Below, in pieces: positions 5,075-13,696 of a DNA stretch of 23,380 nt (the stretch's first letter is position 1; the number at the start of each line of letters is the position of its first letter). The notes beneath the pieces were generated by a model that did no database searches, had not been told where the DNA came from, and was given only the letters and a program-made list of their open reading frames with translations. The stretch is from Timburyella sp030842085 (GTDB lineage Bacteria; Bacillota; Clostridia; Oscillospirales; Acutalibacteraceae): contig JAUUSE010000027.1 in assembly GCA_030842085.1 (NCBI GenBank), positions 1 to 23,380 of the forward strand, read 5' to 3'. The translations under genes and the position numbers were made by a program.

Positions 5075-5269
5075 GTCGTTTGCCATTATCTAAAGCAAGT
5101 ATTTACTAATATAAAAATTATCGCATATTGATGTACTAATATACATATAAATTTTTAAGTGCGCCAATATAGGAGACAGATATAATAGCTTAAAATGGCC
5201 TATATAGATGATTGTAATAAAAATAGGTTATTTCCATTAGCTCTTTTAAAATCGTACTGAATAAAATAA

Positions 5270-6277
5270 TTATTTTTTCCCTATGCGCATCCGATAACAG
5301 AAAAGAATATCAAATTCTTCTTTGGCAAAAATATTGTTTATAGCCTTTTCATATTTTTTAATTTCATTTTCAATCATCTCAGAATGCACTTTTAATATTG
5401 TCTGAACACTGCCTTGACTGAGCGCCATTCCTATAAGCCGTTTGGCCGTGCATCTTTCTTTGTTTTCAAAAACAATTTCTCGCCAATATCTGAAATATCC
5501 GCTCTCTTTGATATTCTTTAAATGCAAATCCTTTTTCCATTTGTGAAAGGTATTGCTTATGACAGGCTCATTTTGCTCAATTTTCCGAACCGATTTGAGC
5601 AAGTCGGAATATGCATATTCTGCTCTCCAATCGCTTATCGGCGGCCAGTCGTAGTCAATAGCGGCAAATACTCCGCCAGGCTTGAGAATACGATTTATTT
5701 CTGCTAACGTTGATTTCGGGTTCATCCAGTGAAAAGACTGCGAGCAAACGGCTATATCGGCGAAAGCGCCGGGCAACCCGGTGTTGTCGGCATATGCCTG
5801 CTTAAAGCTTACGCTCTCGTCAGATTTATTTTTTGCTGCCTGAAGCATATCCTTGCTCGGTTCAATTCCTATAACATTTCTGCATTTATTCTTCCACGCG
5901 AGCGTAGAAAGACCCGTGCCGCAGCCTAAATCTACAACGGTTTCAGGAGCTTTTTCCAAATAATTTATTATAATATCGCAGGCCTTTGAAGGAACTGCCG
6001 GCCGATTTTCTTCATAGACGTCTGCAAATCCCAAAAATCTGTCGGCGTTCAGCTTTTCATTAAATTCGCCGGAAAAATCGGAATGCTCCCACAATGACTC
6101 ATTTAATGCCATATTATATTTTTCAGCTATTGCCTGTGATATTTCGTTGCTTGGGACGGCTTTTCCGCTTTCCCAATCAGTTATATCACGCACCGCAACA
6201 CCCAAATATTCGGCTAATCTTTGCCGAAGTTCGGGCTGCGATTTTGTCAGGATTAATATTGCATCTCTTATATTCAT
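5270..6277 (-). CDS. XRE-domain / class I SAM-dependent methyltransferase fusion
   Basis: A 335-residue protein. Residues 1-60 look like an XRE helix-turn-helix (LRQRLAEYLGVAVRDITDWESGKAVPSNEISQ). Residues about 75-215 are a Rossmann methyltransferase with the SAM-binding motif VVDLGCGTG (114-122), an acidic residue at the end of strand 2 (VIGIEPS) and the FADIAVCSQSFHWM and LKPGGVFAAIDY strands of the Methyltransf_11/25 group. The rest is a helical C-terminus. The substrate is unknown; small molecule is more likely than DNA, since no DNA methylase motif is seen. The start is ATG 6275-6277 with GGTG at 7 nt; a TTG five codons upstream is less likely. The gene is monocistronic with a promoter at 6304-6332. 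It could regulate its own expression through the XRE part. Confidence 0.85.
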   Translation of the reverse strand: MNIRDAILILTKSQPELRQRLAEYLGVAVRDITDWESGKAVPSNEISQAIAEKYNMALNESLWEHSDFSGEFNEKLNADRFLGFADVYEENRPAVPSKACDIIINYLEKAPETVVDLGCGTGLSTLAWKNKCRNVIGIEPSKDMLQAAKNKSDESVSFKQAYADNTGLPGAFADIAVCSQSFHWMNPKSTLAEINRILKPGGVFAAIDYDWPPISDWRAEYAYSDLLKSVRKIEQNEPVISNTFHKWKKDLHLKNIKESGYFRYWREIVFENKERCTAKRLIGMALSQGSVQTILKVHSEMIENEIKKYEKAINNIFAKEEFDILFCYRMRIGKK

Positions 6278-6303
6278 ACAGCTACACCACAACCTTTTAT
6301 TAA

Positions 6304-6332
6304 AATATAAATCACCAATGGCGCAGGGTCAA
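6304..6332 (-). promoter_or_regulatory. promoter of the XRE-methyltransferase gene
   Basis: Minus strand TTGACC (6327-6332), 17 nt, TATATT (6304-6309). The leader would be only about 20 nt. Confidence 0.65.
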
Positions 6333-6470
6333 GCCGGTTAAGCTTATTTTTTGCAGAAAATAGATTTATAATATGTGAACTCTGTACTTATCCTGTTTAA
6401 TAGAATATTTGAAAGCTTTATGCTAAAAATATTTTATAATTTTAATCAGATAATACAGCGACTAATAATG

Positions 6471-6499
6471 TTGACTTGGGGTTTTATATAAAGTAAAAT
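6471..6499 (+). promoter_or_regulatory. promoter of the methionyl-tRNA synthetase gene
   Basis: TTGACT (6471-6476), 17 nt, TAAAAT (6494-6499). The start near 6506 gives a leader of 40-80 nt, too short for a T-box, so I see no aminoacylation riboswitch. Confidence 0.7.
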
Positions 6500-6546
6500 A
6501 GGTATAGCAATTTTTGCCTATGCTTTGATAAAAGCGGAATGAATGT

Positions 6547-8574
6547 ATGTTGGGAGGAGACCGGCTGGACTGGCCGGAATGTGTAAATATGACAGACAGT
6601 AAAAATAACGACGTAAATATAGAGAACCGCCCATCTTTCCCCAAAAGGGCAATAGTCACGGCCGGCATGCCTTATGGGAATAAGGAGCTGCATTTCGGAC
6701 ATGTCGGCGGCGTGTTTATTCCGGCGGACATGATGGCAAGATTTCTGCGCGACAGGATAGGAAGCGAAAATGTTCTTTTTATTTCCGGCACTGACTGTTA
6801 TGGCTCCACTATTGAAGAGGGGTTTGAAAAGCAGAAAGAAAACGGCGGATATACTGATATTCTTGAATATATAAAATCTAATCATGAAAAGCAGAAGTCG
6901 ACGCTGGAGAAATTTTATATAAGTCTTGATTTGTTCGCAGCGTCGGCGCTCGGCGAGGCGGGCGAGATACACAAAAATGTTTCGTGCGATATTTTTGAAA
7001 AATTCTATGCTTCCGGCGCCCTTAAGCTTGACAACGCGTATCAGTTCTATGATGAGGAGGCCGGCACCTTTTTAAACGGTCGTCAGGTAGTGGGCCGCTG
7101 TCCCATAAGCGGCTGCAAGTCGGAGGCGGCGTATGCCAACGAGTGTGCGCTCGGACATCAGTATATGGAGCAGGACCTCATAAACCCCATAAGCACTCTT
7201 ACAGGGAAAAGTCCGGTGCTAAAGCCCACGCAGAACTGGTACATTGATATGGAAAAATATCGCGATGCTCTCATAAAACGCCAGGGGGAGCTGCGCAAAA
7301 GGGACAACGTAAGGGAAAACCTTATAAGGGTGACGGACGAGTTTTACCGCGACCCTGCTATATATGTAAAACGCGAGTTTATGCCGCAGGTGCAGACTCT
7401 TTCAGATATGCCGGAATATACGGTAACAGACGACGAGAAGAAGCCGTCGGTCACACTGACATTTACCTGCCTTTCTGACCGTGAGAAAGCGTGTGAAATA
7501 CTCAATAAAAACGACATACGCTATCGCACCGGCAAGACCATTGTGCCCTTTAGAATATCCGGTAACGGCGGATGGGGCATACCAGTGCCGGAAAAAGACG
7601 GCGTAAATGGGCGCACTTTCTGGGTGTGGCCGGAGTCGCTGTGGGCGCCGATATCATTTACAAAAGCGGCGCTTAAGATGCGCGGCTGCGATGATGACGA
7701 ATGGCTTAAGTGGTGGACGGACGACGGTGCGGAAATATATCAATTTATAGGCGAAGACAATATATATTTTTACGGCATAGCCGAAATGGCAATGTTCATG
7801 GCGGCGTCAAAGCAGATGGAAAAAGGGCTGCGTCTGCCGAATATAATACCAAACCGGCATGTTTTCTTTATGGGAAACAAGGCCAGCAGCAGCGGCAAAA
7901 TAAAGCCGCCTATGGCTGACAGGCTGTTGGACTATTATACGCCCGAGCAGATGCGCATGCACTTTTTGGGAATGGCGCTTTCCGCTAAAAGCGTAAGCTT
8001 TAGTCCTCGCGCGTTTGCGCCGGAGGATGCAAAGCCGCAGGATAATTTTGACCCCGCGCTTAAAGAGGGAAGTCTGCTTACAAATGTATTTAACAGACTT
8101 GTGCGCTCAGGCTTTTACTCGCTGCAGAAGTATTTTGGCGGAATATTGCCGCACGGTGAGGTAAGTGCAGATGTAAAGGAAAAGTGCGATAAGCTTATAC
8201 TAAAATATGAAGAGTACATGTATAAATATGAGTTTAATACGGTTATAGAAGAGCTTGACCTTTTTGTACGCGACTGCAATAAGCGCTGGTCGGCAATAAG
8301 CCGCGAGGCAAAGGATGACACCGAAGCTATGGGTCGGCTGCTTATCGATACTTTCCATGAGATACGTGTGCTGACTACGCTTTATCATCCAATAGCGCCG
8401 GTTGGCTGCGAGATGATAAGGGAATATCTGCGTGTGCCGGAAAGCATGTGGAGCTGGGAGAATATATTTGAGGAGATATATTTCTTTTTTGACGATGCAG
8501 ATAATCATGAAATGAAATTTTTAGAGCCAAGAATAGACTTTTTCGCTCCGCACGAAAGCCAAATTAAAAAATAG
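6547..8574 (+). CDS. metG: divergent methionine--tRNA ligase (class I synthetase)
   Basis: A 675-residue class I synthetase of the MetRS type, charging tRNA-Met in the cytoplasm. The HIGH motif is HFGH (49-52) after AGMPYGNKEL. A zinc-binding insert has C185, C190, C200 and H204. Motifs WVWPESLWAPI (about 359-369) and FIGEDNIYFY (400-409) match MetRS YVWLDAPIGY and FIGKDNIxFH. The KMSKS loop reads KASSS (445-449), losing the usual second lysine. An extra segment near 295-350 precedes WVWPES. No C-terminal tRNA-binding (EMAP) domain is seen. The start is uncertain: ATG 6547 lacks a good RBS, GGGAGGAG at about 6551-6558 lies inside the frame, and ATG 6589 (MTDSKNN) is an alternative. Homology begins only at about residue 31, so either start keeps the catalytic core. 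Confidence 0.88.
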   Translation: MLGGDRLDWPECVNMTDSKNNDVNIENRPSFPKRAIVTAGMPYGNKELHFGHVGGVFIPADMMARFLRDRIGSENVLFISGTDCYGSTIEEGFEKQKENGGYTDILEYIKSNHEKQKSTLEKFYISLDLFAASALGEAGEIHKNVSCDIFEKFYASGALKLDNAYQFYDEEAGTFLNGRQVVGRCPISGCKSEAAYANECALGHQYMEQDLINPISTLTGKSPVLKPTQNWYIDMEKYRDALIKRQGELRKRDNVRENLIRVTDEFYRDPAIYVKREFMPQVQTLSDMPEYTVTDDEKKPSVTLTFTCLSDREKACEILNKNDIRYRTGKTIVPFRISGNGGWGIPVPEKDGVNGRTFWVWPESLWAPISFTKAALKMRGCDDDEWLKWWTDDGAEIYQFIGEDNIYFYGIAEMAMFMAASKQMEKGLRLPNIIPNRHVFFMGNKASSSGKIKPPMADRLLDYYTPEQMRMHFLGMALSAKSVSFSPRAFAPEDAKPQDNFDPALKEGSLLTNVFNRLVRSGFYSLQKYFGGILPHGEVSADVKEKCDKLILKYEEYMYKYEFNTVIEELDLFVRDCNKRWSAISREAKDDTEAMGRLLIDTFHEIRVLTTLYHPIAPVGCEMIREYLRVPESMWSWENIFEEIYFFFDDADNHEMKFLEPRIDFFAPHESQIKK

Positions 8575-8947
8575 CGATATATACAGTCTGTATGCTTAGA
8601 CTTTTGGTTTATGTATTGTATATTTACTGTTTTCCAAGAAAATGCGCCTCATGGGCAATTATTTGATTTACTATAAAAAACAGCACCTACTGAAATATAT
8701 CAGCAGGCGCTGTTTTTATTAGTGCTTTTTCAAAATAACATCAGCCGAAAGCCGGCATGAAACCACCGACTTCACTATGTGTCAGATGAAAATTTAATCA
8801 TGGAAACTTCGTTTTTGCATATTAATAAATACTCAAACCGCTTGCTCTAATAATGACTTTGGCTAATGGACTTTTAAGAAAATGGGAAATTATAAATCCG
8901 ACAACGCATCGAACATGAATATATGCCAAAATATGTGGAATAAAAAT
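8575..8947. other. convergent intergenic region
   Basis: Between the synthetase and the leftward membrane protein gene I see only the hairpin at 8676-8717; the rest is A+T-rich sequence without a gene or clear signal. Confidence 0.5.
8676..8717. terminator. bidirectional terminator after metG
   Basis: An 18-bp arm (8676-8693) pairs with 8700-8717 with only two mismatches, with A and T tracts at the ends and loop AATATA. It serves the synthetase and can also stop leftward transcripts. Confidence 0.9.
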
Positions 8948-9379
8948 TTATTTTTGGCCTGTTCCTTTATTATACAGCTTTCTCAAATTCCAAATAACTG
9001 TTAAATCGGCGGCGAAAAGGAGTGAAATAATTACTCCTATCACCGATAAATATGCCACGCCGTATAAAGCAGGGAGCAGAGAAGTCGCAAATGCAATTGT
9101 GCAGCAAACAAAGGATGCAGTAAGGAGTCCCGCTTTGTTTGCAAAAAGCCAGATGATAAACAATGCAAGCAAAACAATGGACATAACAGCCGTTAACAGC
9201 GGGCCGAAGCTGGCATATCCAAACGGAATAAGGCTGAAATAAGAAAACGTTTCTCTAATATAGCCGCCGCCTGAATCCGGCGCGACGGCAAAGTTGAGAA
9301 CAGCGCCGTACGGTAGTGCTTCCAGCGCTATTATTACAACCAGAACAGCAATCACAATTATGCTCATTAACCTTTTCAT
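8948..9379 (-). CDS. small integral membrane protein, four predicted helices
   Basis: A 143-residue protein I do not recognise. Four hydrophobic helices stand out: about 4-26, 56-79 (from GPLLTAVMSIVLLALF), 82-103 and 106-130. The loop between helices 1 and 2 (about 27-55) is the only sizeable soluble part; the C-terminus is basic (RKLYNKGTGQK). There are no catalytic motifs, so a channel, sensor or accessory role is open. ATG 9377-9379 has GAGGTG at 5 nt. The gene stands alone behind a good promoter. Confidence 0.75.
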   Translation of the reverse strand: MKRLMSIIVIAVLVVIIALEALPYGAVLNFAVAPDSGGGYIRETFSYFSLIPFGYASFGPLLTAVMSIVLLALFIIWLFANKAGLLTASFVCCTIAFATSLLPALYGVAYLSVIGVIISLLFAADLTVIWNLRKLYNKGTGQK

Positions 9380-9428
9380 TACAGCACCTCATTTCAGCCG
9401 TTGTTAAATAATATTAATTTATAAAAAT

Positions 9429-9457
9429 ATTATACGGCAATGCGCTTAAAAGGTCAA
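9429..9457 (-). promoter_or_regulatory. promoter of the small membrane protein gene
   Basis: Minus strand TTGACC (9452-9457), 17 nt, TATAAT (9429-9434), about 50 nt before the start codon. Confidence 0.75.
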
Positions 9458-9807
9458 TTTAATGCAGCGTATTACAGAGGCATAAATGCCGTTAAGAGAT
9501 ATCATTATGATAAGCGGCACATAGAAATTTGTAAAAGGCCATCAGCTAAAAAATGGTAGTTTTCGCTTTGCTCAAATAAATCATGGCAGTATGATTATTT
9601 GCTGAATTTGAAAACCGTTGCATTCCATTTTATATTCGCTTGATTATTGGATATTAGAAATACTTTTTCTATTTTACTGTGGCGGCTTGGATAATTACTA
9701 TTCTACTGGAATGGATGCTTCTTTGCTTAAGCTTTAGTCTGGCCCTGATGGCTGACGTGTATTAAATATACACTTTTCGGCGCAGTTCTTCCTAATGTCA
9801 CAATAAA
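9458..9807. other. intergenic spacer
   Basis: 350 bp between the membrane protein promoter and the enolase terminator. No open frame, RNA gene or repeat that I can support. Confidence 0.5.
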
Positions 9808-9833
9808 AGGGCGGTGGATATTTCCACCGCCCT
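9800..9833 (-). terminator. terminator of eno
   Basis: Perfect 11-bp stem AGGGCGGTGGA/TCCACCGCCCT (9808-9818 with 9823-9833) with a 4-nt loop, followed on the minus strand by TTTATTGTG. Confidence 0.92.
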
Positions 9834-9854
9834 ACAAAAGTAGGTCAAAAATAA

Positions 9855-11150
9855 TTATTTCTTAAGATTGTAGAAAGATTTGATACCTGCATATACAGCG
9901 TTGTCACCAAGCTCGTTTTCAATCTTGAGCAGACGGTTGTACTTGGCGATACGGTCGGTACGGCTCATAGAACCTGTCTTAATCTGACCGGCGTTGAGAG
10001 CAACAGCGATATCAGCGATTGTAACATCCTCTGTCTCGCCGGAGCGGTGTGATATAACAGCAGTATATCCAGCACGCTTTGCCATCTCAACAGCGTCAAG
10101 AGTTTCGGTAAGAGTACCTATCTGATTAACCTTAACAAGTATGGAGTTGGCAACACCCATCTCGATACCCTTTGCAAGGCGCTTTGTGTTTGTAACGAAG
10201 AGGTCGTCGCCGACAAGCTGCAGACGTGAACCAAGACGCTCGGTAAGTATTTTGAAGCCTTCCCAGTCGTTCTCATCAAGACCGTCTTCAATAGAGATGA
10301 TCGGGAACTCGTTGAGAAGACCCTCGTAGAAGTCTATCATCTCAGCAGAGGTAAGGCTCTTGCCTTCGCCCTTAAGGTCGTATTTGCCGGTCTCCTTGTT
10401 GTAGAACTCAGAAGATGCAACGTCCATTGCTATGCATACATCCTTGCCCGGCTCGTATCCGGCAGCCTTTATAGCCTCTATTATAACCTCAACAGCCTCG
10501 CGGTTTGAAGCAAGGTTAGGAGCAAATCCGCCCTCGTCGCCGACAGCTGTGTTGTGGCCCTTGTCATGCAGAACTTTCTTAAGAGAATGGAAAACCTCAG
10601 CGCCCATGCGTATAGCTTCTTTAAATGTCGGAGCGCCGACAGGCATAATCATAAACTCCTGGAAGTCAACGGAGTTATCGGCGTGTGAGCCGCCGTTTAA
10701 GATGTTCATCATAGGTGTGGGGAGCTGCTTTGCATTAGCACCGCCGAGATATTTGTAAAGCGGCAGGCCGTGATAATCGGCAGCTGCATGTGCAACGGCC
10801 ATTGAAACACCGAGTATAGCGTTGGCGCCGAGCTTAGACTTGTTCTCTGTGCCGTCAAGCTCTATCATAACGCGGTCTATTTCAGCCTGGTCGGTTACGC
10901 TGTATTTGCCTACAAGGGCCGGAGCAATAACATTATTTACATTGTCTACTGCCTTTAAAACGCCCTTGCCAAGGTAACGGCTCTTATCATTGTCGCGAAG
11001 CTCAACAGCCTCGTGCTCGCCGGTAGAAGCACCAGAGGGAACCATAGCCCTGCCGTATGCGCCGGACTCAGTAACTACTTCGACTTCCACTGTGGGATTG
11101 CCGCGGGAGTCTAAAATTTCTAAAGCGCTGATTTCTTTGATAATGGACAT
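9855..11150 (-). CDS. eno: enolase (phosphopyruvate hydratase)
   Basis: A full-length 431-residue enolase converting 2-phosphoglycerate to phosphoenolpyruvate in glycolysis. The N-terminal capping domain starts MSIIKEISALEILDSRGNPTVEVEV. The TIM-barrel domain carries the metal and catalytic signatures NILNGGSHADNSVDFQEFM, VGDEGGFAPN, SIEDGLDENDW, LVGDDLFVTN, the catalytic lysine in ILVKVNQIGT and the SHRSGETED loop. ATG 11148-11150 has a perfect AAGGAG at 7 nt. It is monocistronic, with its own promoter and strong terminator, as expected for a highly expressed housekeeping enzyme. Nothing unusual is seen. Confidence 0.99.
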   Translation of the reverse strand: MSIIKEISALEILDSRGNPTVEVEVVTESGAYGRAMVPSGASTGEHEAVELRDNDKSRYLGKGVLKAVDNVNNVIAPALVGKYSVTDQAEIDRVMIELDGTENKSKLGANAILGVSMAVAHAAADYHGLPLYKYLGGANAKQLPTPMMNILNGGSHADNSVDFQEFMIMPVGAPTFKEAIRMGAEVFHSLKKVLHDKGHNTAVGDEGGFAPNLASNREAVEVIIEAIKAAGYEPGKDVCIAMDVASSEFYNKETGKYDLKGEGKSLTSAEMIDFYEGLLNEFPIISIEDGLDENDWEGFKILTERLGSRLQLVGDDLFVTNTKRLAKGIEMGVANSILVKVNQIGTLTETLDAVEMAKRAGYTAVISHRSGETEDVTIADIAVALNAGQIKTGSMSRTDRIAKYNRLLKIENELGDNAVYAGIKSFYNLKK

Positions 11151-11181
11151 ATTGACACTCCTTAATCTTTATATTGCTTTT

Positions 11182-11210
11182 ATTATACCAAGTTTTTATA
11201 CTATTTTAAA
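11182..11210 (-). promoter_or_regulatory. promoter of eno
   Basis: Minus strand TTTAAA (11205-11210), 17 nt, TATAAT (11182-11187). The -10 is perfect, the -35 weak. Confidence 0.6.
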
Positions 11211-11484
11211 GCATATTTTCCCATATTTCAATACATCTTGAGAATACTCATGAAAGCAATAAATTTCATATTTTACAGGTACATTAATTTATGCAAAAGG
11301 CATAAATTTATCGCTGTATTATGTTGCTATTATCCTATTAAACAAAGCCGGCGCCAACACAATGTCGTTAAAAATACGGCACATGTCTTTGCCGGAATGT
11401 GCGTAATTTTTTGATGTGCGCTTAATGGCGCAAATATCACATTTAACTATAGTTAATCTATATTTTTTTGGTGTAGTTTTTATA
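11211..11484. other. divergent intergenic region eno/suf
   Basis: A+T-rich, without a gene. It separates the eno promoter from the suf promoter; no clear operator is recognised. Confidence 0.4.
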
Positions 11485-11513
11485 TTGACAATAATGCGGA
11501 TTTATGTTATAAA
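11485..11513 (+). promoter_or_regulatory. promoter of the suf operon
   Basis: TTGACA (11485-11490), 17 nt, TATAAA (11508-11513). The start near 11520 leaves a leader of about 295 nt before sufC. Confidence 0.7.
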
Positions 11514-11519
11514 AAGTAA

Positions 11520-11815
11520 CAGAAATCAACATTTAATTTGTAAAAAATAAATGCCGATTTAATGCAGACGGTCAGTTTTATTAAGTATGAGACTACGGCA
11601 TAAATAGAGCTATTTGGTTAAATATAATATTAAAATTTTAAATGCTTTTTCTTCTGTGCGGTTAAGACTGATTTATTTTGCTCTGAAAATGGAAGTAAGG
11701 CATATTTTTTTGATGAAGTTGTTTTATATTGTTAATTTGCACTTGCCTATGTTAAAGTTTGCAGGTGTCTGTTAAATTTTTTATGATTTATACAGCTTAA
11801 AACAGGAGAGATATT
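11520..11815 (+). promoter_or_regulatory. long 5' leader of the suf operon
   Basis: No open frame. It holds candidate hairpins: ATGCCG and CGGCAT arms about 45 nt apart in the first 90 nt, and CACTTGC/GCAGGTG just before the sufC RBS region. No known riboswitch class or Fur/IscR box is recognised. A second internal promoter is possible. Confidence 0.35.
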
Positions 11816-12589
11816 ATGGACAGACCAGTACTTGAAATAAAAAATCTTAAAGCCAGTGCGGCGGGTGTGCGCATATTAAACGGCATCAATTTGACGGTAA
11901 AGGGCGGCGAGATACACGCGCTGATGGGGCCTAACGGCTCCGGTAAATCCACTCTTTCATCGGTTATTATGGGACATCCTGATTACACCGTAGAGGAGGG
12001 GGAAGTGCTTCTAAACGGCGAAAACCTTTTGGAAAAAAGCGTGGACGAGCGCGCCCGCGCCGGCATGTTTTTGGCGCTGCAATATCCGGTGGAGATAAGC
12101 GGCGTTACCAACTCGCAGTTTTTGCGCACGGCGATAAATGCACGCAGAGATGAAAAGAATCCCATACCTTACGCCGAGTTTGTAAAGAAAATGCGCGCGG
12201 CGGTAAAGGACCTTGAAATGAATGAAAATCTGCCGAAAAGATATCTTAACGAGGGCTTTTCCGGCGGCGAAAAGAAGCGCAATGAAATACTTCAGATGAA
12301 GCTGCTAAATCCATCTGTCGCAATACTGGACGAGATAGATTCAGGCCTTGACATAGACGCTGTGAGAATAGTAGGCAGTAATGTAAGCGACATGGTTAAG
12401 GAACGTGAAGGCGGTCTCGGCGTAATTGTCATAACACATTATCAGCGTCTGCTTGACTATATAAAGCCGGATTTTGTACATGTGTTAAGCAAGGGCAGAA
12501 TAATAAAGAGCGGCGGCTGTGAGCTTGTATCCATGCTGGAAAAGGAAGGCTACTCATGGATTGACGCATATGAAAGAGGTGCCATGTAG
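11816..12589 (+). CDS. sufC: Fe-S cluster assembly ATPase SufC
   Basis: A 257-residue ABC ATPase that powers the SufBCD scaffold in cytoplasmic Fe-S cluster assembly. Walker A GPNGSGKST (38-46), Q-loop region ALQYPVEISG (87-96), signature FSGGEKKRNEI (148-158), Walker B VAILDE (168-173) with DSGLD as D-loop, and switch His208 (ITHYQ) are all present. The FSGGEKKR signature and the YPVEISGV motif separate SufC from transport ATPases. AGGAGAG lies about 6 nt before the ATG. First gene of the operon, it overlaps the next start by 1 nt. Confidence 0.97.
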   Translation: MDRPVLEIKNLKASAAGVRILNGINLTVKGGEIHALMGPNGSGKSTLSSVIMGHPDYTVEEGEVLLNGENLLEKSVDERARAGMFLALQYPVEISGVTNSQFLRTAINARRDEKNPIPYAEFVKKMRAAVKDLEMNENLPKRYLNEGFSGGEKKRNEILQMKLLNPSVAILDEIDSGLDIDAVRIVGSNVSDMVKEREGGLGVIVITHYQRLLDYIKPDFVHVLSKGRIIKSGGCELVSMLEKEGYSWIDAYERGAM

Positions 12590-13521
12590 TGCTTTGTAAC
12601 ATGAGTACCGAAAATATGAAGGTATATGACATAAGAAACGGCCGGCTGTCGGAAGACGACGGCTTTGTCAGGACGAGGGACGGCTCGATTTGCATCGACA
12701 TATCTGAAAATGCATCTATTATGCTGAACATGTCCTTTGACGGAGACGGTGCGGGCTCAGCAGTAAATGTAAACATAGCCGACGGCGCCGAGGTTTATCT
12801 TATAGAGAATTATAAGTATGACGGTGCTTCTAACGCTGCGGCATTTGGTGAAAATTTTATGCCGTGCGCAGTAAATATAAATCTTAGCAGCGGCAGCACC
12901 CTCAAGCATCAGATACTTTTTGAGGACAGCAGGCTGGCGGCGGCATATACCCTCAATTGCGACGCGGAAGCTAACGCCGTATACGACAATTATCAGTCAA
13001 ACATAGGCGGAAAGACAAAGTGCAATACCGAAATTAATCTTAACGGATACGGAGCGTCGGTTTCATCGCATCTTATAGCCTTTTGCAGCGGAGAGGACGA
13101 CCAGCGTTATAATATAAGGATAAATCATCATGCAAAGGGCACGCGTTCGAGAATGACCAACTGCGGCGCTGCGGCTGATGTTTCTAAATGCATTATAGAC
13201 TGTGTGGGCTTTATAGAGAAAGGCGCATCCGGCTCTGACGCATATCAGAAGAGCAGGATTATATCTCTTTCTGAGAAGGTGCAGGCGCATGTAAGCCCGG
13301 CGCTGCTTATAGACGAGTATGATGTAAGTGCGGGACATTCCGGAAGCGTGGGGAGCATCGACACCGAAGCGCTGTATTATATGCAGAGCCGCGGCATTCG
13401 CCGGCAGGAAGCTGTGGCTATGTTTACATCCGGATTTTTAATGGGTGCGGCGGATAAGTCCAACAGCGAGCTGTATGAGGATATTGAGCACAAGGTTAGG
13501 GAAAGAATAAACCAACTGTAA
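12589..13521 (+). CDS. sufD: SufD-like Fe-S scaffold subunit
   Basis: A 310-residue member of the SufB/SufD family; it forms the SufB-SufC2-SufD scaffold. The beta-helix core covers about 30-240, and the diagnostic C-terminal part VSPALLIDEYDVSAGHSGSVGSID followed by ALYYMQSRGIRRQEA matches SufD/SufB, with the conserved His in SAGHSGS. It is shorter than the SufD of B. subtilis (about 437), mainly because the N-terminal helical domain is missing, as in many clostridial forms. The GTG at 12589 overlaps the sufC stop and has AGAGGTG upstream; ATG 12601 is an alternative. Position between sufC and sufS supports SufD over a second SufB. Confidence 0.9.
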   Translation: MLCNMSTENMKVYDIRNGRLSEDDGFVRTRDGSICIDISENASIMLNMSFDGDGAGSAVNVNIADGAEVYLIENYKYDGASNAAAFGENFMPCAVNINLSSGSTLKHQILFEDSRLAAAYTLNCDAEANAVYDNYQSNIGGKTKCNTEINLNGYGASVSSHLIAFCSGEDDQRYNIRINHHAKGTRSRMTNCGAAADVSKCIIDCVGFIEKGASGSDAYQKSRIISLSEKVQAHVSPALLIDEYDVSAGHSGSVGSIDTEALYYMQSRGIRRQEAVAMFTSGFLMGAADKSNSELYEDIEHKVRERINQL

Positions 13522-13696
13522 TTGCTTTGAGAATTTGCTGGTTTTCAAAATGAAGCGCAGCCGCCTTTTTGGAGATATTCCGCTTTGGCTTACACTCTGA
13601 AAAGCCGTGCGATACATTAAGACGGCGTCTAATTTGTTATCAGACAGGCTTGCGGGATGACTTTACTGGCAAGCGGATTTTGAAAGAGGGCTTTAT
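13522..13696 (+). other. 175-bp gap inside the suf operon
   Basis: Non-coding. It has a possible hairpin GCTTGC/GCAAGC (around 13648-13673) and, before sufS, an AAGAGG RBS. It separates sufCD from the tightly overlapping sufSUB. No promoter of good quality is seen, so read-through or an mRNA-processing site is likely. Confidence 0.4.

Noticed and set aside
6500..6590. T-box riboswitch before metG
   Set aside because: The leader from the mapped-by-eye promoter is under 90 nt and lacks a T-box sequence and terminator/antiterminator pair.
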